From: Halopenitus persicus
Lineage (GTDB): Archaea; Halobacteriota; Halobacteria; Halobacteriales; Haloferacaceae
Assembly (NCBI RefSeq): GCF_900107205.1
Contig: NZ_FNPC01000009.1
Span: forward strand, 1 to 64,000
Length of the DNA stretch: 64,000 nt
Reading direction: 5' to 3'
Position numbers and translations under genes: made by a program. Of the stretch, positions 25,394 to 34,586 are shown in pieces (positions within the stretch are counted from its first letter, which is position 1; each line of letters begins with the position of its first letter). The notes beneath the pieces were generated by a model. That model was given only the letters and a program-made list of their open reading frames with translations. It made no database searches and was not told where the DNA came from.

Positions 25394-25840
25394 ATGTCGA
25401 CCGTCACGCTCGTCGGGACGCGGCTCGCCGACGTCGGCCGGGAGTTCGTCTACCGCGGCGAGTCCGACGACTGCGAGGGCTGTCCCTACCGGGACCAGTG
25501 TCTCAACCTCTCGGCGGGGACCCGCTACCGGATCACCGACGTTCGGGAGAACGCCCAGACGCTCGAGTGTGCGGTCCACGACTCCGGGGTGCGCGCGGTC
25601 GAGGTCGAACCCGCCTCGGTCCCGGCGAACGTTCCCTCCAGGCAGGCCTACGCCGGCAGCCGCGCCTCGCTGGCCGGAGACTGCCCGCACACCGACTGCC
25701 CCAGCCATCAGTACTGCGTCCCCGAGGGCGCCGACTTCGACGAGGAGCGAACGATCCAGCAGGTGCTCGGGGAACCGCCGCACGACTACTGTATGCTCGA
25801 TCGCGACCTCACGCTCGTGGAGTTCGCGCCCGAGGAGTGA
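25394..25840 (+). CDS. UPF0179 family protein
   Basis: A 148-residue archaeal protein of UPF0179. The start is the ATG at MSTVTLVGTRLADVG. Two cysteine clusters, CEGCPYRDQC (about residues 25-34) and CPHTDCPSHQYC (about 98-109), suggest a zinc or Fe-S site. The biochemical function is not known. It is divergent from tmcA with a 77-base gap, and the next small membrane-protein gene starts two bases after its stop. Confidence 0.9.
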   Translation: MSTVTLVGTRLADVGREFVYRGESDDCEGCPYRDQCLNLSAGTRYRITDVRENAQTLECAVHDSGVRAVEVEPASVPANVPSRQAYAGSRASLAGDCPHTDCPSHQYCVPEGADFDEERTIQQVLGEPPHDYCMLDRDLTLVEFAPEE

Positions 25841-25842
25841 GG

Positions 25843-26100
25843 ATGACCGACGGATCGGACCCAGCCGACGGGACCGAAACGTGGTTGACGCCGAGCCGCT
25901 TCGTTTGGCTCGCGCTGCTCGCCGTCGGCCTGATCGTCGCCTCGTTCGTGGTCCGCGGCCTGAGTCGGCTCGTCGTCGGCTACGGGACCGCGATGGCCCT
26001 CTCGGCGCCGTTCCTCGCCGCCGGCGGACTGCTCGTGGTCGGGCTCACGCTTCGAGGCCTGCTCGACCTGATCGGGATCGCGCCGATCGACGACGCGTGA
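25843..26100 (+). CDS. small two-helix membrane protein
   Basis: An 85-residue protein. The ATG lies two bases after the UPF0179 stop, so the two are co-transcribed. A polar N-terminus is followed by two hydrophobic helices (FVWLALLAVGLIVASFVV, about residues 20-37, and MALSAPFLAAGGLLVVGLTL, about 51-70). No family motif is seen. It probably sits in the cytoplasmic membrane; function is unknown. Confidence 0.75.
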   Translation: MTDGSDPADGTETWLTPSRFVWLALLAVGLIVASFVVRGLSRLVVGYGTAMALSAPFLAAGGLLVVGLTLRGLLDLIGIAPIDDA

Positions 26101-26107
26101 GGAATCC

Positions 26108-27160
26108 TCAGTCCGCCGAGGGGGTCGCCAGGTACTTCTCGTTGAACTCGTACTCGCCGTCCTCGCCCTCGACCAGGTACTCGCCGTAGTAGGGAACCCG
26201 GTTCGCGACGACCGCCTCGAACGTCTCGGCGATCTCCTCGCGGGTCATCTCCCCCATCGACCGAAGGTCGTCGTTCCGGTTGAGACAGCCTTTAAGGTAC
26301 CCCTCGTGGGTGACGCGGACGCGGCCGCAGTTGGCACAGAACGTCTCGTTCTCGACGGGATCGACGATCTCGACCATCCCGGTTCCGGCGGCGTCCGGAT
26401 GGTTCGCGTCCACGGCGCCGCCGTCGAGGTCGACGTCGGGCGCGGTCCCGTCGTCGCTGATGTAGTAGCGCTTTCGGTCGTGCATCTCGCGGTGCTCGAC
26501 GCGGTCGGCGACGTCGGCGAGCCAGTCGTGGACGCGGTCGATGTCGATGTTCCACTCCGGCTTGCCGGTCAGCTCGGGCATGTACTCGATGAGCTGGAGC
26601 TGGAGCCCGTCGTTCTTCGCGACGTGGTCGACCATCCCCTCGACGTAGCCGGCGGTGTGTTCGAAGACGACCATGTTGAGCTTCACCGGGGCGAGTCCGG
26701 CGTCGAGGGCGGCCTCGACGCCCTCCAGAACGCGCTCGTAGGCGCCGGACTCGGTGATCTCCGCGAACGCCTCCGGGTCCAGCGCGTCCTGGGAGACGTT
26801 GACCCTGTCGAGGCCGGCCGCCTTCAGGTCCTCGGCGCGACCAGGGAGGAACGTCCCGTTCGTCGTCATCGAGACCTCCATCGAGTCCGGCGTCCGGCGG
26901 ATGATCTCCTCGAGATCCTCCCGGAGCATCGGCTCGCCGCCGGTGAACTTCACCGAGTCGACGCCGTACCCCTCGACGACCTCCAGGAACCGGACGATCT
27001 CGTCGGCGGTCATTTCGTTCTCGCTCGGCTCCATCGGTCCCCGCGTGTCGCCGAGCCCCTCGTTGTGACAGTAGACGCAGTCGAAGTTACACCGGTCCGT
27101 AAGCGAGATCCGGACGCCGGTGACCTCCCGTCCGAAATCGTCCGAGAGCGGTTCGGGCAT
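26108..27160 (-). CDS. moaA: GTP 3',8-cyclase (molybdenum cofactor biosynthesis)
   Basis: A 350-residue radical SAM enzyme. The start is set at [31 protein letters not shown], matching the usual MoaA N-terminus. The SAM-binding [4Fe-4S] cysteines are C24, C28 and C31. The C-terminal substrate cluster uses [33 protein letters not shown] is the conserved GGEP motif. It converts GTP to 3',8-cyclo-dihydro-GTP in the first step of molybdopterin synthesis. It stands alone; no other moa gene is seen nearby. The gene ends 7 bases from the convergent small membrane-protein gene. Confidence 0.95.
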   Translation of the reverse strand: MPEPLSDDFGREVTGVRISLTDRCNFDCVYCHNEGLGDTRGPMEPSENEMTADEIVRFLEVVEGYGVDSVKFTGGEPMLREDLEEIIRRTPDSMEVSMTTNGTFLPGRAEDLKAAGLDRVNVSQDALDPEAFAEITESGAYERVLEGVEAALDAGLAPVKLNMVVFEHTAGYVEGMVDHVAKNDGLQLQLIEYMPELTGKPEWNIDIDRVHDWLADVADRVEHREMHDRKRYYISDDGTAPDVDLDGGAVDANHPDAAGTGMVEIVDPVENETFCANCGRVRVTHEGYLKGCLNRNDDLRSMGEMTREEIAETFEAVVANRVPYYGEYLVEGEDGEYEFNEKYLATPSAD

Positions 27161-27249
27161 ATGCGAAGAATGCCGCCATACGTGCTTAAACATCCGGGTC
27201 GAAACGGCATTCTCGTAACCTCGATAGGTTACGGATCGACGACACGACG

Positions 27250-27424
27250 TCGGTCGTCGTTTCGATCCGGCGGCGGTCGAACGGACGTTCTGACGCCGGG
27301 CGAGCGGACGTTCTGATGCCGGCCGAACGGACGATCCGACGCCGGGCGGAGGGGTGATCCGGCGCCGGTCGAGCGGACGATCCGACGCCGGGCGGAGGGG
27401 TGATCCGGCGCCGGGCGGAGTGAC
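27250..27424. repeat. 46-bp tandem repeats between moaA and the MBL hydrolase gene
   Basis: Short related units of about 22-23 bp (GCGGACGATCCGACGCCGGG and variants such as GAACGGACGTTCTGACGCC) repeat here. The two clearest copies of a 46-bp double unit start at 27328 and 27374. No gene is seen in the 301-base gap 27161-27461. Confidence 0.75.
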
Positions 27425-27461
27425 GTGACGCCGCAGTCGGCCGGACCGGGTCGGTTCCTCC

Positions 27462-28277
27462 TCAGGCGGACCCGGAATCCCCGTTCACGGGAATCGAGAG
27501 CCGGAGCCCGTCGCGGGCGGTCTCGACCTCGCCCGAAAACCCGGCCGCGGAGACGGCGTCGACCATCTCCTCCTCGCGGCCGCGAGTGTGGGGGTAGAGG
27601 TGCGTGAGATAGAGACGGCCGACGTCGACGTCCGCGAGGGCCTCGCCGAGAGCGGTCGGCGTGGGATGGTTCGAGACGTCCACGTCGTCCGGAAACGAGC
27701 AGTCGTGGAGAAGGACCGACGCGCCGTCGACGAACCGCGCGATCCCGGCGAACGCCTCGGTGTCGCCGGAGAACGCCACGGGACCGTCCCGGGCCGCGAC
27801 TCCGGACTCCACCGGCGCGAATCGGTAGGCGTGACCCGGCAGGGAGTGGCGCGTGTCCGCGGCGGCCACGTCGAAGCCGCCCGCCGAAAAGTCGTCGCCG
27901 GGCGTCACCTCCCGCACCGCCAGATCGACGCGCCCGTCGAGGTACTCGTGGACGTCGAGGAGCCCGTCGAGCAGCGACTTCGTCCCCGGGGGGCCGAGGA
28001 CCTCGAGATGCTCCTGGCCGGCGAGCCACCGCGCCTTCAGAAGCGCCAGCAGGTCCGAGACGTGGTCGAGGTGGTGGTGCGTGAGCAGCACCGTCCCGAC
28101 GCCCTCGTAGCCGACGTCGGTCCCGGCGAGCCGCCCGAGGACGCCGCTCCCGCAGTCGACCAACAGCGCCCGGTCGCCGGTCTCGAGCAGGAGTCCGGTC
28201 TGGGCCCGGTCGGGAACGGCCATCGCGCTCCCCGACCCGAGCACCGTCAGCCGGATCGTTTCCGGGGAATCGGTCAT
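27462..28277 (-). CDS. MBL-fold metallo-hydrolase, RNase Z-like
   Basis: A 271-residue protein with the start at [19 protein letters not shown]. The zinc motif is H67-H-H69-L-D71-H72 (THHHLDH). Further metal ligands lie in [22 protein letters not shown] and LYLTHLYPH. The GSGSA start and the overall length fit the RNase Z/arylsulfatase-like branch of the beta-lactamase fold. It is probably a phosphodiesterase; a tRNA 3'-processing role is possible but not shown. An upstream start at 28316 exists, but the added residues are unlike the family. Confidence 0.88.
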   Translation of the reverse strand: MTDSPETIRLTVLGSGSAMAVPDRAQTGLLLETGDRALLVDCGSGVLGRLAGTDVGYEGVGTVLLTHHHLDHVSDLLALLKARWLAGQEHLEVLGPPGTKSLLDGLLDVHEYLDGRVDLAVREVTPGDDFSAGGFDVAAADTRHSLPGHAYRFAPVESGVAARDGPVAFSGDTEAFAGIARFVDGASVLLHDCSFPDDVDVSNHPTPTALGEALADVDVGRLYLTHLYPHTRGREEEMVDAVSAAGFSGEVETARDGLRLSIPVNGDSGSA

Positions 28278-28331
28278 ACGACCACTACGGGACGCCGGCG
28301 GTAAGAAAGGTTTCAAAGGCCTTTTGACTAA

Positions 28332-28342
28332 TTACTCAGTAA
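28332..28342. promoter_or_regulatory. candidate TetR operator
   Basis: TTACT-C-AGTAA is an inverted repeat centred at 28337, 18 bases before the regulator start. The adjoining TGACTAA at 28325-28331 adds a partial third half-site. The placement suits autorepression. Confidence 0.4.
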
Positions 28343-28359
28343 GTTCAGCCCCATCCGCT

Positions 28360-28938
28360 ATGGACGACGACCCGGCGACCGAGATCCTCGAGGCCACCTA
28401 TCGCGCCCTGTGCCGGCACGGCTACGCGGATCTCACGATCAAGGACATCGCCGCCGAGGCCGACCGGAGCACGGCGTCCGTCCACTACTACTTCGACGAC
28501 AAGCAGACCCTCTTCGTCGAGTTTCTGGAGTACCTTTATGACCGCTACACCGCCCAGCTCGCGGCCATCGACGGGGACACCGCACGCGACCGGCTCGCCG
28601 CGCTGTTGGAGACGGTCCTCGCCGACGACGAGACCGGAACCGGACTGGAGTTCCGGACGGCGATGCTCGAGGTGACGGCGCAGGCGCCCTACGACGACGC
28701 CATCCGCGCGCGGCTGGCCGCCTTCGACGACGTGCTCTTCGACCGGATACGCGCGATCATCGAGGACGGAATCGACCGTGGCGAGTTCGACGCGACGGTC
28801 GACCCGACCGTCGCCACCGAGTTCCTCGTGACGGCCGTCTCGGGCGCGTACACCCGGCAGGTCGCGATGGACCGCTCGCCCGAGCAGCTCCGCGCGACGA
28901 TGACTCGATACGTCGAAACGCGGCTGCTGGCGGAGTGA
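28360..28938 (+). CDS. TetR/AcrR-family transcriptional regulator
   Basis: A 192-residue regulator with the start at MDDDPATEILEATYRAL. The helix-turn-helix is typical of TetR (HGYADLTIKDIAAEADRSTASVHYYFDDKQTLFVEFLEYLYDRY, about residues 17-60). The C-terminal ligand domain is helical. It probably controls an efflux or lipid gene, but no transporter is adjacent. It is divergent from the MBL hydrolase gene with an 82-base gap containing the TTACTCAGTAA dyad, so it may regulate itself and that gene. Confidence 0.88.
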   Translation: MDDDPATEILEATYRALCRHGYADLTIKDIAAEADRSTASVHYYFDDKQTLFVEFLEYLYDRYTAQLAAIDGDTARDRLAALLETVLADDETGTGLEFRTAMLEVTAQAPYDDAIRARLAAFDDVLFDRIRAIIEDGIDRGEFDATVDPTVATEFLVTAVSGAYTRQVAMDRSPEQLRATMTRYVETRLLAE

Positions 28939-29053
28939 CCGTCGGTTGCCGGCTCGCGTCCCTTCCGGCGTCGCTCGATTCCACGTTCTCGATGCGCGGC
29001 TTCGCGCCGCCCACGGAGGAACGTTTTTATATTTCGTTCGGGATCCACCGGTA

Positions 29054-29314
29054 ATGTCCCTGCTTCAGACGGTCGTTCCCGGCACTCCGGAACTGATCAT
29101 CCTCCTGTTGATCGCCGTGATCCCGTTCGCCGTCGCGGTGGTGGTATCCGGGCTGATCTATCGGGACGCGAAAAAGCGGAACAGCGGCCACGCGCTGGCG
29201 TGGGCGGTCGGCGGGTTCTTCGGGGGAATCGTGGTCTGGATCCTCTATTTGGTCGTTCGGGATGAGGTCGGCCCCGGCGGTGCCGGCAGGGGCGGTGGCC
29301 GTTCTCGGGTGTGA
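29054..29314 (+). CDS. small membrane protein
   Basis: An 86-residue protein. The ATG at 29054 lies about 27 bases after a TATA-like TTTTTATATTT (29023-29033), typical of leaderless genes. It has two hydrophobic helices (LIILLLIAVIPFAVAVVVSGL and ALAWAVGGFFGGIVVWILYLVV) joined by a basic loop, YRDAKKRNSG. The C-terminus is Gly/Arg-rich. The build resembles small phospholipase-D-N-like or two-helix anchor proteins; function is unknown. Confidence 0.75.
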   Translation: MSLLQTVVPGTPELIILLLIAVIPFAVAVVVSGLIYRDAKKRNSGHALAWAVGGFFGGIVVWILYLVVRDEVGPGGAGRGGGRSRV

Positions 29315-29358
29315 GGAACGGGTCGGCCGAGCACCGGACCCCACGGAGCCCGGCGCGA

Positions 29359-30561
29359 TCACGCATCGTCGGCGGCGACCGGATCGTCCGCGGAACCGTG
29401 TGCCTCGTCCACGGGATGGTCCGTCTCGTCCGCGGAACGCTCCGCCTCGCGTGTCTCGTCCGCGGAACGCTCCGCCTCGTGTTCGAGTGCCGCCCGCTGG
29501 AGTTCGTCGATCCGTGGAACGTCGGTCACGTTCGAGAGGACGACGAGTGCTTCGAGCGTCGACGATCCGGTACGGGGATCGTCGCCGGCGAGGACCTCGA
29601 CCGTGTCGGCCTCCTGCTCGATCCACTGGCGGGCGCTCTCGAAACCCCGCCGTGAGAGCTCGCTCGGGGGACCCGACAGCACGACGAGGACGCGCTCGGC
29701 GCTGGAGACGTCGCACGGGACCGTCAGCCGCGAGGAGGTCGCCCGCTGGACGAGGGAGTTGACCTTCGCGGCGTCGGTCGTCCGCTCCGGCTCCTCGGGC
29801 CCATAGCCGAACCACGAGAGCAGACGGGCCAACAGACCCGTCCCCGAGTCGACCTCGGTCGTGGCGTGGCCGATCGAGGCGATGCCGCCCGGCGCGAGCG
29901 TCCGCACCACGTCGCTGGAGTCCACGGCGTTCTCGGCGATCGGCGACGAGTCGCGCTCGCCCGCGGCGAACAGGGTGACGATCCGTTCGGCCAGCGCCCG
30001 TGCCGCCTCGTCACGGTCCGGCGACTCGGACCGCAGCCAGGCGTCGTGGTCGAAGGTGATCGTGCTCTCCGCCGCCGGGACGATCGACCGCAGCGCGCGG
30101 GCGGCGTTGAGCGCTGCCGTCCCGCCGTCCGACTCGTCCGGCAGAACGCCCAGCGCGTACACCGGCTCGTCGTAGGTCGCCTGCAGCTCCTCGACGAGCA
30201 CCGATCCGGCGCCGCTGCCGGTCGCGCTTCCGAGTCCCGCGACGACGAGGACGCCGTCGGCGTCGTAGACGTCGAGCGCGTCCAGCGCGCGCCGGATCTC
30301 CGGGAGGTCGCCCCGCGTCACCTCGGCCGCGAGCTCGGGGCCGCCGTCGACGCCGTCGGCCGTGACCTCCGGGTGGGTGTCGCCGATGAGGACGCGACGC
30401 TCCTCGGGGATCGTCCCGACGTCGTCGGTCATCGTCCGTGAGATGTCACAGACGAGCGCGTTCCCCCCGGAGAACGCGCGGCCGGTCTCCGCCTCGCGAT
30501 CGCGGATGCGGTCGACGATCCGGCTGCCGGTCGCCCCGACGCCGACGAGTGCGAGCTCCAT
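29359..30561 (-). CDS. CetZ-like tubulin/FtsZ-superfamily protein, divergent
   Basis: A 400-residue protein. The N-terminus MELALVGVGATGSRIVDRI is the nucleotide-binding start of the family. The tubulin signature is altered to GLGSATGSGAGS, against GGG-TGSG in typical members. FDHDAWLRSE and RVLVVLSGPPSELSRRG match the CetZ pattern of its neighbour. The C-terminal 40 residues are an acidic repeat rich in SADET. It lies three bases downstream of the second cetZ, so both are in one operon. CetZ proteins control cell shape and motility in haloarchaea. The relaxed signature suggests weaker GTPase or polymerisation activity, which is inference. Confidence 0.85.
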   Translation of the reverse strand: MELALVGVGATGSRIVDRIRDREAETGRAFSGGNALVCDISRTMTDDVGTIPEERRVLIGDTHPEVTADGVDGGPELAAEVTRGDLPEIRRALDALDVYDADGVLVVAGLGSATGSGAGSVLVEELQATYDEPVYALGVLPDESDGGTAALNAARALRSIVPAAESTITFDHDAWLRSESPDRDEAARALAERIVTLFAAGERDSSPIAENAVDSSDVVRTLAPGGIASIGHATTEVDSGTGLLARLLSWFGYGPEEPERTTDAAKVNSLVQRATSSRLTVPCDVSSAERVLVVLSGPPSELSRRGFESARQWIEQEADTVEVLAGDDPRTGSSTLEALVVLSNVTDVPRIDELQRAALEHEAERSADETREAERSADETDHPVDEAHGSADDPVAADDA

Positions 30562-30564
30562 CGG

Positions 30565-31746
30565 CTAGACGACCGGGTCGAGGTCGTCGTTCTCGTCGGT
30601 GATCAGGTCGTTGATCTCCTCCTCGCGGACGGCCTCCTGCTCGGCGATCTTCTCCTGGGCGTCGACGGCCTGGTTCTGGATCTCGTCGATTCGTGGGGTC
30701 TCGGTGACGTTCGAGAGGAGGACCGCCGCCGCGAGCTGGGGGGATTTCCGCCGCGGGTCGTCGCCGACGAGGACCTCGACCGTGTCGGCCTCCTGTTCGA
30801 GCCACTGGCGTGCGCTCTCGATGCCCTTCCGGGAGAACTCGCTCGGGGGACCGGACAGCACGACCAGCACCCGGTCGGCGCTGGAGATCTCGGCGGGCAC
30901 CGTGAGCCGGGAGTTGACCGCCCGGCGGACGAGCCCCTGGATCTTGGTCGCCTTGCTGCTGTCGTCCTCCGGCGCCGCGTCGCCGGTGCTCCAGCGGTCG
31001 AGCAGGCCGCCGGTCGCGGCGTCGTTGTCGACCTCGGTGGCGGCGTAGCCGATCGTCGAGACGCCGCCGGTGTCGAGCGTGCGGATGATGTCGCTGGAGT
31101 CCATCGCGTTCTCGGCGACCTCCGAGTCGTCCGTCTCGCCGGCCGCAAGCAGGGTGACGAGGCGGGCCGCGAGCTCGCGGTTCATCTGCTCGTAGCCCTC
31201 CTCGATCGTCTGCTCGCGGGCCCGCCAGGCGTCGTTGTCGAAGCCGATGAAGTTGTCGACCTTGGTGACGAACGACTGCAGCGACCGGGCCGCGTTCAAC
31301 GCCGGGCGGCCGCCCTCGTACTTGCCGGGCAGGACGCCCAGCCCGTACACCGGCTCGTCGTACATCTCCTGGAGGGTCTCGATCACGACCGGGCCGCCGC
31401 CGCTGCCGGAGCCGCCGCCGAGGCCCGCGACGACCAGCAGCGCGTCCACCTCGTGGATGTCGACGTCGTCGAACGCGCGGCGGATCTCCTCGATGTCGGC
31501 CTTTGCCACCTCGGCGCCGACCTCGACGTCGCCGCCGACGCCGTGGCCCTTCGCCTTCTGGTTCGTGTCGCCGATCAGGACGCGCCGGTCTTCGGGGATG
31601 TAATCCGGCTTCGCGAGGTCGGTCCGCGCGGTGTTGATCGCGTGAACGTGCTGGCAGAGGTTCCGATCGGTTTGGGACTCGAACTCGAGCATCCGGTCGA
31701 CGATCTTGCTCCCGGCGTTCCCGACGCCGATCGTGGCGAGCTTCAT
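30565..31746 (-). CDS. cetZ: CetZ tubulin-like protein
   Basis: A 393-residue protein of the CetZ group of the tubulin/FtsZ superfamily. It starts MKLATIGVGNAGSKIVDRMLEFE. The GTP-binding signature is GLGGGSGSGGGP (about residues 108-119). VYGLGVLPGKYEGGRPALNAARSLQ and NFIGFDNDAWRAREQ are typical CetZ segments. CetZ proteins bind GTP, form filaments and act in cell shape and motility. The last 40 residues are acidic and form the expected flexible tail. It is the first gene of a two-cetZ operon. Which of the numbered CetZ subfamilies it belongs to cannot be fixed from sequence reading alone. Confidence 0.92.
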   Translation of the reverse strand: MKLATIGVGNAGSKIVDRMLEFESQTDRNLCQHVHAINTARTDLAKPDYIPEDRRVLIGDTNQKAKGHGVGGDVEVGAEVAKADIEEIRRAFDDVDIHEVDALLVVAGLGGGSGSGGGPVVIETLQEMYDEPVYGLGVLPGKYEGGRPALNAARSLQSFVTKVDNFIGFDNDAWRAREQTIEEGYEQMNRELAARLVTLLAAGETDDSEVAENAMDSSDIIRTLDTGGVSTIGYAATEVDNDAATGGLLDRWSTGDAAPEDDSSKATKIQGLVRRAVNSRLTVPAEISSADRVLVVLSGPPSEFSRKGIESARQWLEQEADTVEVLVGDDPRRKSPQLAAAVLLSNVTETPRIDEIQNQAVDAQEKIAEQEAVREEEINDLITDENDDLDPVV

Positions 31747-32039
31747 ACCCTCCGTTCACGCTCCAGGGGTTTTAAAGTCGATGTAATTTGTGTTTGACAA
31801 TTTTGAGGGCGAAACGATCGTTCGATCCGGATGCTGCGATGACGTCCGTCTGACGAACTCCGGAATTCCTCGGGGTCATCCCACCTTCGGGACGAACGGT
31901 GCCGCCCGCTTCAGTAAGTGGTGCGTCACACGCCGACCGACGAAACTAATGAATTCATATTGAAACGTCAATGCGACGCCGAACGGCCGATCGACCGATC
32001 ACTCGAACGGCCACCCGACGAACCGAACGACCGCGATCC

Positions 32040-32705
32040 TCAGGCCGAGGTGACCGATCCCTCCTCGTTCGGCTGCACGACGACGAACCCGTCCTCGCCG
32101 GTGAACGCCATCTGGATCGATTCGCCGGACTTCTGTCCGATCTCGATCGCCTTGTTCGTCTCGAGGGACGGCGAGAGGTGCCCGCTCCAGGCGACGGTCG
32201 CGTCCGGGTCGGTGAACACGGGCGGCTGCAACACGACCGGATCGCCGTGGGTCGTGAGCGCGATCCGGCCCGGTCCGGAGAGGTAGACGTTCGTCAGCCC
32301 GCCGGCGGCCATCCCGGAGAGGCTCCCGACCGTATTGATCTCGTAGTCGACGGTCGACTCGAACGCGAGGACGTCGTTCCCGTTGACCGAGATCGACTCG
32401 CCGTCCGCGAGCTCGAGGACCTGCACCTTCTTCCCGTTCTCCGCGACGTAGAGGTGGCCGGCCCCCTCGGCCTCCATCACGGGGGTTCCCTCGCCGCTGA
32501 CGGCCTCCTTGAGAAAGCCGGAGACGCCGCCTTCGGCCGACGACCGGCCCGTGAACGTGACGTCGCCGGTGTACGCCACCATCGATCCCGCCTTGACCAT
32601 CACGGTCCCGTCGAGGGAGATCCCGAGAAGCCGGTTGTTCTCCGTTCGAAACGCCTCGCCGCCGTCCGTCGGCCGGTTCGCCCGCGTGAATTCCTGAACG
32701 TCCAT
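32040..32705 (-). CDS. AIM24 family protein
   Basis: A 221-residue all-beta protein of the AIM24/TRAP-like family. Characteristic segments are GTVMVKAGSMVAYTGDVTFTGR, FLKEAVSGEGTPVMEAEGAGHLYVAENGKKV and VYLSGPGRIALTTHGDPVVL. Bacterial and archaeal members have no settled function; the yeast relative affects mitochondrial inner-membrane organisation. There is no signal peptide. It stands alone between cetZ and the divergent eIF2B-like gene. The 292-base gap before cetZ (31747-32039) holds only promoter-like AT-rich sequence and no gene. Confidence 0.88.
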   Translation of the reverse strand: MDVQEFTRANRPTDGGEAFRTENNRLLGISLDGTVMVKAGSMVAYTGDVTFTGRSSAEGGVSGFLKEAVSGEGTPVMEAEGAGHLYVAENGKKVQVLELADGESISVNGNDVLAFESTVDYEINTVGSLSGMAAGGLTNVYLSGPGRIALTTHGDPVVLQPPVFTDPDATVAWSGHLSPSLETNKAIEIGQKSGESIQMAFTGEDGFVVVQPNEEGSVTSA

Positions 32706-32872
32706 CGTGACGTCACGGGATCGGTCGGGATGGTACTAAGGTGTCGGGATGACTCAAACCCGAATTTGGGCCTTCCGGGCTTCGCCTCGGGGCGGCCCCT
32801 CCCCGATTCCGTCGCCATCCCGCCGCCACCCCGTCGGAACCCCTTTGAGGACGGCTCTCGGAGCCTCCAGGT

Positions 32873-33739
32873 ATGATCGACGAGACCGTCGCGGAGATCC
32901 GCGCGATGCAGACCCACAGCTCCTCCGTCGTCGCGGTGAAGGCCGCCGAGGCGCTCGCCGACCTCCTCGACCGGGAGTACGCCTCCCTCGAGGCGTTCGA
33001 GCGTGACCTCGAACACAACGCGGGCGTTCTCCGCCGATCCGACACCTCCCACGCCGCACTCCACAACGCGGTCCGGGACGTCGAACGCGCCGTCATCGGG
33101 GAGGCGGAGTCGGTCGAGGGCGCAAAGCACCTGCTGGAGGCCGCGATCGACGACGCGGTCGACGCGGTCGAGACCGGCAAGCGCCGGGCGGCCGAACACG
33201 CCGCGAACCTCCTCGCCGACGGCGACACGATCCTCACGCACGATTACTCCTCGACGGTCCTGGAGGCGGTCGAGAACGCGACGGCCGAGGGGACGCACCT
33301 CTCGGCGTACGCGACGGAGGCACGCCCCCGGTACCTCGGCCGGAAGTCGGCGCGTGCGCTGTCGGCAAACCCCCGCGTCGACGCGACGATGGTGGTCGAC
33401 GGCGCGATGGGTCACGCCCTCCGGAAGTGCGACCGCGTCCTGCTCGGGATGACCTGCATCACCGACGGGACCTACTACAACCGGATCGGCACCTTTCCGC
33501 TCGTGACGACCGCCGCCGAGCTCGGAGTTCCGGTAACCGTGGTCGGCTCGAGCGCGAAGATAATCGAGTCCTTCCGCTTCGAGAACGACTTCCGCGACCC
33601 CGTCGAGGTGATGCGCGAGCCGATCGAGGACGTGAGGATCGAGAACCCCGCCTACGACGCGACGCCGGTCGAGGCGGTCGATCAGGTCATCACCGACGAG
33701 GGTGACGTCCCGATCGACGACCTGACGCCGTCGTCGTAG
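32873..33739 (+). CDS. eIF-2B alpha/beta/delta-like protein
   Basis: A 288-residue protein. The C-terminal half carries the eIF2B/ribose-1,5-bisphosphate isomerase fold (DTILTHDYSSTVLEAVENA, ATMVVDGAMGHALRKCDRVLLGMTCIT, GTYYNRIGTFPLVTTAAELGVPVTVV). The N-terminal half is helical. Archaeal members are either ribose-1,5-bisphosphate isomerases of the AMP pathway or regulatory homologues of the eIF2B subunits. The isomerase's catalytic Cys/Asp pattern is not clear here, so the general family name is used. It stands alone. Confidence 0.85.
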   Translation: MIDETVAEIRAMQTHSSSVVAVKAAEALADLLDREYASLEAFERDLEHNAGVLRRSDTSHAALHNAVRDVERAVIGEAESVEGAKHLLEAAIDDAVDAVETGKRRAAEHAANLLADGDTILTHDYSSTVLEAVENATAEGTHLSAYATEARPRYLGRKSARALSANPRVDATMVVDGAMGHALRKCDRVLLGMTCITDGTYYNRIGTFPLVTTAAELGVPVTVVGSSAKIIESFRFENDFRDPVEVMREPIEDVRIENPAYDATPVEAVDQVITDEGDVPIDDLTPSS

Positions 33740-33791
33740 GCAGGCCGGCGACCGGGGAAACACCCACGAGGGTGGCCGTCCTGTCTCGGGT

Positions 33792-34586
33792 ATGTCCACC
33801 CCGACCGATGTGGCTGACTCGGAACGAGCGACCGACTCGAAACGAGCGACCGACTCGGAACGAGCGACCGACTCGGAACGAGCAGCTGCCGACGTCGGCC
33901 CCTTCGTCGTTCGGGTCCTCCTGTACGACGGGTTCGACGAGCTCGACGCGATCGCCCCCTACGAGGTGTTCGCCACCGCCGGCGAGTTCCTCGCGGAGCG
34001 GTCCTTCGAGGGGGATCTCGACGCGACCGCACCGTCCGCCATCGACGTCGAATACGCAACCCTCGAACCCCGTGACCGCGTGGTCGCGAGCCACGGGACG
34101 CGGATCGAGCCGGACGGAACGCTCGCTGGCCCGGACCGAACGGGGGACGCCGTGCCCGCCGCCGATCACCCTGATCTGCTCGTCGTCCCGGGCGGCGGCT
34201 GGAACGCCCGGGACGCGGCGGCGAGCGCGTGGGTGGAGGCCCGACGCGGCGTCATCCCCGACGCGCTCGCTTCGTTCGCGGAAACGGACGTCCGGCTGGC
34301 GTCGGTGTGCACCGGAACGATGCTGCTCGCCACGGCGGGGATCACCGACGGTCGCCGAGCGGTGACACACGCGAGCGCGATCGATGACCTTCGGGAGTCG
34401 GGAGCGACGGTCGTCGACGCCCGAGTCGTCGACGACGGCGACGTCGTGAGCGCCGGCGGGGTGACCTCCGGGATCGACCTCGGGCTGTATCTCGTTCGCG
34501 ACGTCTTCGGCGACGCGCTCGCGGACCGGGTCGCCACGGTGCTCGAGTACGAGCCGCGAGGGAACGTGGCCGGACGACCCGACTGA
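33792..34586 (+). CDS. DJ-1/PfpI family protein
   Basis: A 264-residue protein. Residues 37-255 form the class I glutamine amidotransferase-like fold (VRVLLYDGFDELDAIAPYEVF, LLVVPGGGWNARD). The nucleophile elbow is ASVCTGTMLLA. HASAIDDL and VSAGGVTSGIDLGLYL complete the pattern of DJ-1/PfpI-type proteins, which act as proteases, deglycases or sensors. The first 30 residues are an unrelated repeat (SERATDS, period 6) encoded by 18-bp DNA units at 33816-33887. The real start could lie after it, but no in-frame ATG does, so the repeat is probably translated. Confidence 0.88.
   Translation: MSTPTDVADSERATDSKRATDSERATDSERAAADVGPFVVRVLLYDGFDELDAIAPYEVFATAGEFLAERSFEGDLDATAPSAIDVEYATLEPRDRVVASHGTRIEPDGTLAGPDRTGDAVPAADHPDLLVVPGGGWNARDAAASAWVEARRGVIPDALASFAETDVRLASVCTGTMLLATAGITDGRRAVTHASAIDDLRESGATVVDARVVDDGDVVSAGGVTSGIDLGLYLVRDVFGDALADRVATVLEYEPRGNVAGRPD
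33816..33887 (+). repeat. 18-bp in-frame repeat at the DJ-1 gene N-terminus
   Basis: Four 18-bp units (GACTCGGAACGAGCGACC and variants) start at 33816, 33834, 33852 and 33870 and encode the ATDSER repeat. Confidence 0.9.

Noticed and set aside
22950-26189. A 1079-codon open frame on the plus strand
   Set aside because: It runs antisense to tmcA, which has clear domain motifs. Its product is Arg/Pro/His-rich shadow sequence typical of the opposite strand of GC-rich haloarchaeal genes.
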